Positions 57,541 to 64,000 of a DNA stretch of 64,000 nt are shown in pieces (within the stretch, counting starts at the first letter, position 1; every line of letters begins with the position of its first letter). Below the pieces are notes generated by a model that was given only the letters and a program-made list of their open reading frames with translations, was not told the DNA's origin and did not search any database. Source of the stretch: Solicoccozyma terricola (Eukaryota > Basidiomycota > Tremellomycetes > Filobasidiales > Piskurozymaceae); NCBI GenBank assembly GCA_001600875.1, contig BCLD01000004.1:446553-510552 (forward strand). The letters run 5' to 3'. The position numbers and the translations under genes were made by a program.

Positions 57541-59721
57541 TCATGATCTCGGCTGACTACCCGCCTCTACATCCTGCTTCCACACATTCGACCTACTCCC
57601 ACTTCTACTCCTAGTGCCTACTGAGCGGCTCAGGTTCGGCGCTGTCCCATGGGAATGTGCGGGTGGCGTAGTAGCCATCAGCAAGAATGCCCCTGAAGCC
57701 AACCCTGGTCCAGCCAGAGACGTCGTCGAAGACCGTTTGCGAAGGCGGATAGGCCTCGAAGTGACAGCCAGGTACGGATTATTGGTGGTCGATGACCTTG
57801 ATGTGGTGGGAAGGAGTGGTGCCGATTCGGGGAGGGGATGCGAAACAAAGTTGGTGTGACCGGAATCCGATCCACCGGACGATCCTCCCTGATCATCACG
57901 GTCTCCTTGGTCTGCCGTAAGCAAGAAGACTCCAAGAAAGGTGGTCGAAACCTGGTCGAGCGGATAACAATCAATTATTGAGAAGAGCGGCCGACGTTTC
58001 GAGAGAATCACTCACGCCGAACAAGAAGTTGAGCATGCTAGAGCAACAGGGGACGCTTTGGTAAGCTGGGTTTTGAACTGGCGCGTCGAGGACCAAAACT
58101 CACCGACTAAAGGTCACATCGCGAAACTCTTGATACAACACAGCGGAACCTACGATGGCTGTAGCCGCACCGAATCTTCAGAACTGAGGACCGTTTCACA
58201 GCCTTCAACGCACTTACCACTTATCGAGAAGAACACAAATTGTGTAGGGATGACTTGCTGCTCGCCATAAATCACTGTCAACACTTGTACAACAAAATCG
58301 AACGCTATCATCCTTCTCCTCACCTTTCCCTCAAAGGCCATCAACGCCCGGTTCAAATAATGGATTTGCAAAACGCTAGTCGACACCAACACAGCGAGAA
58401 GCACCCATGTGATATGATAACGAAATATCTTGATGAACATCCGAGAGAGAAGAGATGATAGAGCCTTGGTGGAGAGTACGGTGAAACCGCCGAAGAGTGC
58501 GCAGCTGTGGTGTGGCGAGTTCATTGAGCCATCGTGAAGAGTAACGAAGATGCTGGAATACCCAAACTCACATTCCGATATCCACTCCGATCCATCGATT
58601 ACCGAATCGTTTGCTATGCGTGACGGCCAGAAGGATGGCGATCACGACGAGGTTGATTATTGTATACGCTATAAATACTGGTTGCGAGATAGCGGTCAAC
58701 AAGGATTTCATATCCATCTGTTCAAACGCTGAAGCAATCAGTTCCATGTCAACCTGAAGTCACGAAAGATCGGAGACTCTCTCACGGTAGGATTAGAGTC
58801 CTTTGCTGATATGACAACGGTGATAGCTCCAATTATGGCTAGTAGGACACCTAAAAGGTCCCGCCATGTAATGTGTTCTCCCAACATGACAGGACTGAGG
58901 AAACAATTTGCAACCAGTGCTGCGGTGGGATAATTCAGCTATCTGGTATACGCAATTCTCGACTCATGGACTCACCCACTGTACCCAATGGTGCTACCAC
59001 ACTAGCAGGTGCAAATCCATACGACAAGAAATTTCCCGCTTCTCCTACGGCACATAACGCCAACCCAGCCCACCACAATCGTGATTTGAGGTAGACTTCC
59101 TTATCATCCCCACCTTGGGATTGTCCATGCGTGTCTACGGGGGATATATCATCCTCTTCAGCTGTTTCGATGATCGTAGAGACGGAATGTCCATTCTCCA
59201 CATGAGGAGGTGGAGGAGGAGGAAGGGGAGGAGGAGGAGTAGGAGATGAATCCGTGTCGTCGAGTAGGACTTCTTGAGATCCAATCGGGCCATTTGTTGA
59301 CTCGACGACGACAGGTATCAGTTCCGATTCTTGGATCATTTCCCCATGTCTGAGATCTCGTAATGACGGTAGCGGTCCCAGTTTGGATGGAGACCATAAT
59401 GGCGAGGATGGGTTGGATGAATATTGTCTACTGTGTCTCCGTCGAATGGAGCTGGGTTTGGTGGATGATTCTGGCCGATCGATGTTTGGGATGGAGGGCG
59501 ACGATGCACGGTTAGAAGGTTGTGCGTTAGACGCTGCTTCTAGACGCTGATGAGCTAGTTTTTGGGAGTTGCTGTTGAGGAGGCAGGGGATGGATGTTCA
59601 AGTTGGTCTTCTCCGATTTACGTGTGAACATGTTTACAGGGAGTTGTACTCACAGACCAAGGGATATGAGAACGTTTCCTCCGCAGGCTATGGCTACGCC
59701 TATCCACGAAGCGGACGGCAT
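57541..59721 (-). CDS. NIPA-type magnesium transporter-like multipass membrane protein
   Basis: Nine exons (59721-59654, 59571-58976, 58919-58786, 58717-58572, 58504-58324, 58257-58218, 58158-58104, 58037-58016, 57951-57541) give 550 residues. The start MPSASWIGVAIACGGNVLIS and LGLNSQKLAHQRLEA are typical of NIPA/DUF803 proteins. A Ser/Pro/acidic cytosolic insert of about 140 residues follows helix 1. Then come GNFLSYGFAPASVVAPLGTV, ALVANCFLSPVMLGEHITWR, STKALSSLL, AFEGKQVIPTQFVFFSIS and IVGSAVLYQEFRDV, and FLGVFLLTAD as the last helix. About nine membrane segments are visible. Family members are thought to move Mg2+ and related cations, though some fungal members are untested. The C-terminal 130 residues are Ser/Arg-rich. 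Exon 8 is 22 nt. Confidence 0.87.
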
Positions 59722-59921
59722 GGTGACGGAGTGCTGTGGTGTGCAGCAGAGCTAGAGTTGCAGTCCCTTCGCTCGAAGGAACGTACCACCGAATCTTTCA
59801 ACACCCCGCCCACGCGAGCGAGCAACCGTACTCGGGTATGCTGCAGCGTCAACCTCACCCCCTGTATTCTGCTCTCATCACTCGTTTACATGACATTACA
59901 CACAACTCGGCACCATATGCC
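59722..59921. promoter_or_regulatory. Compact divergent promoter NIPA-type gene/XLF-like gene
   Basis: Only 200 bp separate the two start codons, so the promoters must be shared or overlapping. Confidence 0.6.
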
Positions 59922-61877
59922 ATGAGCGAATTCAAGGCTGAGTATGATATCGCATTGAAGCAACTTCCATGGGTAGCCAAAGCACACAACGGCACCCCGT
60001 ACTTCCTCGTAAAGTGTCCAGCTGTTCCCATACACTCAGCTCCCCCCTCCCCCCCCCCGTCCTAACTTTCTACCCCTTTCGTCGACAGAAACACACCACA
60101 TTCGATAGACGATCCATCTTCCTTGTTACCAATCTTCAGTCCACCTACTTTGAAGTACTCAGATCACCCGATATTATCGTGCGCAATGCAGATACACGGA
60201 AAGCTCTACCGCCACTATCCCACTCCACAAAAGCCGCTGATGGAGATGAAAGCATCGTTCGAGGAGGCGGTGATGCGGCAGAAGAGGTTGAAGAGGTGCG
60301 AGGGAATCTGGAGAAGCTGATACGGCCTGGTGAAGGTTGGGACGGAGTCGACATCAGTATGGGGACAGAGGATGATTTCTACGTGAGTGCAGTAGATTAG
60401 GTTGATCTCGAAAGTAAGAGCTGATGGTTGCCTATCGATGCTCAGGACATTGTTATCAACCTCCAATCCGACGACTTCTCCTGGATACTCAAACTCACGT
60501 ATGTCGGTCTCCCCTTCTTCACTTTTCTCAATATCGCATTAGATTGGCGTTTTGCTAACCCACATTTGCTGCTGCGTTAACCGATTCATAAAAAAAAGCA
60601 AAATCATCGATGCCCAATCTATTGTCCTACTTCGGGATCATCTGATGATACCGCTACTGGGCGTAGTTGGAGCCATGGGAAATGTGTTGGAGCAGTCTGA
60701 AGTGGATGAGGGACATATCGCCAAGGTACTCAGAGAGGGCTCTTGGTTGAGCATTTCGAACACTTCTTCCCGCTAACATCGGTCGTTGCTCTTCATATCA
60801 TGGTCACAATCATCAGGCTATCGACGCATCTTCACTCGCAGCTACACGTCGTCTCGCACCACTTCTCAGTTCAACAATGATAACACCCAGAATCACGACT
60901 GGTTTACAGAGATGGAATGCAGGTTGGAGTGGTAGGAAGGGAAAGGACTTACGTGAGTGTATTTTGAGATAAATCTTCGGATGTGAATGCATTTATTGAT
61001 AACGGAGACTCTGGTAGCGCAAATTTTATCTGAATGGGTTGAAGAGGACGAGGAGGAGCCGACGCCGACGCCAACCAAGGATGAGTCAACGCCCTCGGAG
61101 GTACCGTCACAGGCTACACGATCGCATGATACGAAGAAGGTGGGTTTCGAGCTCAGTACTCCCGTAATCCAATGACGTCTGAAGAACTTTTGACTTGTTC
61201 TTGGGAACCGATAGGAGCGACAAACTCGTGATCGAAAGCGAACATCAACCCCTCTTTCCTCAATCGGTAAAATCTCACCGAAGAGGGTCATCTCGCCTAC
61301 TTCTTCGAGATTTTCGTCTCCTGTAGTCCGGGAACAACTACCGGGTGAAGAAAACAGGGAGAGCTCGGATGGACAAGAAAAGCGAGAAGGAACACCAGTG
61401 GATCAATCGATTACTGATCGACAAGAGGAAGTACCTTCTGGCGACGACGACGACGACGACGACCAAAGCTGGGACAGTGACGTTACCATAGATGAGGATG
61501 ATGAAGAAGCTGTCCAACTCCATGAGCAAAGGATGAAGAAAAAGCGAGATCGCCTTACGCGCCCTACACGGAAACGTAAAGCGGCCCCGGCTTCGAGTTC
61601 CCCTGAAGAGGACCAAGGCAAGGTGGTTAAACGTGCGGATTCTGAATCTGTACATTTTGAGATTTTGACAGACGCCGAAAGGACGGCCAGAGCTTTGGAA
61701 CTCCGAAAGGCTGCGAGACAGGATGTTGTACATGATGTGAAGAAGGGAAAAGAGGAGGTTGCGAGACTGGAGCAGGAAACGAGAGATCGGTTGAGAACTG
61801 GGACTTGTATTGAATCAGGTTTGGCCAAAGGAAGAGGGAGAGGGAGAGGGAGGGGTCGAGGAAGACCTGTGTTTTGA
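59922..61877 (+). CDS. XLF/Cernunnos-like non-homologous end-joining factor (putative)
   Basis: Exons 59922-60008, 60089-60382, 60446-60498, 60599-60725, 60817-60952, 61018-61139 and 61215-61877 give 493 residues. The N-terminal 150 residues have the beta-rich pattern of XLF heads: WVAKAHNGTPYFLKHTTFDR, SIFLVTNLQSTYFEVLRS, FYDIVINLQSDDFSWILKLT. A helical stalk-like segment (SIVLLRDHLMIPLLGVVGAM) follows. The remaining 250 residues are charged and disordered. The very C-terminus is a basic RG run ending in PVF, resembling the XLF Ku-binding tail (basic patch plus terminal Phe). XLF stacks with XRCC4-Lig4 to align DNA ends. The assignment is from fold-like pattern and tail, without strong signature residues. 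Confidence 0.55.
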
Positions 61878-62069
61878 TAGAAAAACAGGGGTGGATGTAA
61901 AGATTTATTATTATGATAATGATAATGCAATCGAGAGGGATACATGCGTTCGTCACTTTGGCAGACGCTGCGATTGCAACAGGTTATCTCTCCATCTCAA
62001 TGGAGGAGAAAGCACCGAAGAACGTTTGTCATTTACGCTCAGACCGGCAAGAGCGAAGACGAACCCTCT

Positions 62070-63972
62070 CTAATTTTTCTCCTTGCCAAGCCATCCACCG
62101 AGACCTTCCCACCAAGCTGCTGTAGATCTTATATCCCTCCCATCCTCTACATCGCGGTGCGTCGCACTGTCGTTTGAACCTAGATCTCGATCTCGACCTC
62201 TATATCGACCTCCACGGTCATTCGATTTTTCTTCCCGACATGCCGCTGCCGCTGCGTCCGAAGCCGCCGATGGACTAAGAGTCTCGACGGGGTATAAACG
62301 TTCAAAATCTTCAAAAGCTGGAAACGCTTCGAATGTCCTCCGTTGTTTTTTACTCGACCTAGCTTCCTCTTCAGATTGTGTTATGATTTTCTTCCATTCT
62401 CCTACTGTACCAAATGATGTATGAGTTCGATGTGAGATTCGAGGACGAGGACGTTGAATGATTACATCTTCGCATGCTTCGTGAACACGTAGTCGTATAA
62501 GTTGAGTACGAGAAGGTCTGGGTGTGATTTCTCCTTGTAAATCCCAAGGTCGAATGGTTGCAGTTGTTGATTCGAAGCTGGAGAGGCTTGAACGTCTTCT
62601 GCGGAGATTACCGCCGCCGCCACCGCCGCCGCCTAGTGTGAAGCTTGACGACGACAATGAGCACGGAGTCGGCGGTGGTGAACAGACGGGTGAACAGACG
62701 GTATTGATAGGGCTCGGTACATGTACGGAGAAGAATTCCGATGGGAACGGGTGTGCTAAAGCTGTGAGCGGTGGCGAAGGACCGGGACATGACCAAGATG
62801 GTAAAGGAAGATCTCGAAGTGGTGGCGGTCTGAGTCGTCCTCCTCCTGGTCCTCCTCCTGGTCCTCCTCCTGGTCCATACGAAAGCCTAGTTCGATGCTG
62901 TAACCTAGACTGTCCCCAGGTTAATGGAGACGGCCTTTCGGAGGATGCGAGCCTGGATGGAATGGATGGAGTTGCATCTACTGATTTATGTTTACGTCGA
63001 GCTGGCTGAATAGGGGAGCGAGCGAGCGGGGGAGCATGACGCGTGTGTGTCCGGATTAATATCTTTCATCCCTTTGTCGATCATCCTCCCTCGTTCTCAC
63101 CTTGAAACATCCACCACCACCACCACCACCACCACCACCACCACCACCACCCTCCTTTTCCCCAATCTCGTCCGACTCCGAGATTAAATCCGCTTCTCTT
63201 CCCATTAGACCCATAACGAGTTCCAATCCCCTTTGTCTATCAAACTCCGTCTCACCAACTGTCTTTGTGGATGAGGACATGGTGGTTTGGAAATTCGATT
63301 CGTGTAGGATGGTTCGTAAGGTTGAGAATGTATGACGGTGGGTTTGTTTTGGAGTAGTTGTTGAAATTGTTCTTTTATGATGTTTGGTGTTGTAGCTTAT
63401 TGGTGAATCGGTGGTGTTGGTGTTGGTGAATGGTAATAAACCCAACGAAGTGCCTCGTTTATGTATACGTTCCAATGAAACACTATCGCCACTCGATCCT
63501 CTACGTCTGCAAATGCGTGGTTGGGGACTTGTAGGAGGTATAATCGATGCGTGTCTAGGAATGAGTTGGAGGTGTGTAGATGTTGAGGATAGTGAATTGT
63601 TGCAGACGAGGGAAGGACCTTGAGATCACCATATTTTGAGGGAACCGTGGAGGAAAGGCAAGGAAAGGCAGCTTTCAATCAGCTCCGATTTCGCCACCGG
63701 GCACCACAACCTCACGGAGAGATTGTAGTTCCTCCGCACAACTCACCTCCTTCGTATACCACTTCCATCCTTTCGACGTCCCCCGATCTATGAGTACTCC
63801 GTTCGGCCGGTAAACTGAGGTGGTCGGTGGATGATGTCAATGCATGATCTACTAGGTTTAAGGCGGGATCGACGGGGTGTGGGTGAGGGTCCTTGGGAAT
63901 GACTTGCAATATTGAACATGGTCTTGTCCTCGCCCACGCGTCAAAGGGTGGGAAGAATACTTGACTGGTCAT
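62070..63972 (-). CDS. 559-residue protein of unknown function, low complexity
   Basis: Exons 63972-63747, 63618-63101 and 63005-62070 give 559 residues. I do not recognise it. The first 40 residues (MTSQVFFPPFDAWARTRPCS, then ILQVIPKDPHP) look ordered and may be a conserved N-terminal motif. The middle contains SVSLERIHKRGTSLGLLPF and a hydrophobic/acidic stretch LELVMGLMGREADLISESDE. A (GGT)n-coded glycine run and three GGGP repeats follow. The C-terminal third is charged, with GEWKKIITQSEEEARSSKK and WWEGLGGWLGKEKN. Both introns (128 and 95 nt) have clean borders, and phases match. It is convergent with the XLF-like gene (192 bp between stops). Only 28 bp of upstream sequence lie in the window, so the promoter is outside. 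Confidence 0.7.
63108..63151 (-). repeat. Trinucleotide repeat coding poly-Gly
   Basis: About 14 CCA/ACC units on the plus strand code a pure glycine tract just before the exon 2 donor of the 559-residue protein gene. Confidence 0.88.
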
Positions 63973-64000
63973 TGAAGCGTTGGAAGGTGCAGCGCGGCCT

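Noticed and set aside
1..64000. tRNA or rRNA genes and transposons
   Set aside because: I looked for tRNA B-box-like GGTTCRA words in cloverleaf context and for transposase or reverse-transcriptase motifs and saw none; a covariance-model or repeat-library search would be more sensitive.

Overview
The window looks like nuclear DNA of a basidiomycete yeast, most likely Tremellales (Cryptococcus/Kwoniella type). The reasons are: densely packed genes of clearly fungal families; many short introns (mostly 60-90 nt) with GTGAGT-type donors, CTGAY-type branch sites and CAG/TAG acceptors; little intergenic space; and GC-rich coding sequence full of Ser/Pro/Gly low-complexity stretches. I see no prokaryotic operons, tRNA, rRNA, CRISPR array or intact transposon. 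The order-level placement is an inference from style, not from a marker gene.

The listed ORFs are mostly exons, so I rebuilt 25 gene models by joining exons until frame, splice sites and family motifs agreed. A 26th, very short ORF is tentative.

Layout. 0-13 kb: GT31 glycosyltransferase (+), CDC26 (-) head-to-head with CUE3/ASCC2 (+), M19 membrane dipeptidase (+), actin-related protein ARP9 (-). 13-21 kb: a large rhodanese + dual-specificity MAPK phosphatase (+), a coiled-coil protein (-), HMG-box NHP6 (-). 21-31 kb: EMC1 (-), HSP12-like (+), SFT2 (-), a 750-residue disordered protein (-). 31-37 kb: a gene-poor stretch with one tentative small ORF and a Ran1/Sks1-type kinase (-). 37-50 kb: mitochondrial citrate carrier CTP1 (-) head-to-head with SDS3 (+), PLC-like phosphodiesterase (+), an unknown helical protein (+), asparaginase-ankyrin protein (+). 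49-57 kb: CSM1/PCS1 (-), GH5 exo-glucanase (-), MDM12 (+), APC15 (-). 57-64 kb: NIPA-type transporter (-) head-to-head with an XLF-like repair protein (+), and an unknown protein (-) whose start lies just inside the window end.

The genes do not form a pathway cluster. They are housekeeping genes of chromatin and the cell cycle (ARP9, SDS3, NHP6, CSM1, two small APC/C subunits), secretory and membrane biology (EMC1, SFT2, GT31, GH5), mitochondria (CTP1, MDM12), signalling (phosphatase, kinase, PLC-like) and stress or quality control (HSP12, CUE3). I found no convincing new multi-gene system. The most notable signals are a 22-bp minisatellite inside an SDS3 intron, an 881-nt intron in CTP1, an 11-nt microexon in SFT2, long C/G homopolymer runs confined to introns and leaders, and in-frame stop-free introns that could give longer isoforms.
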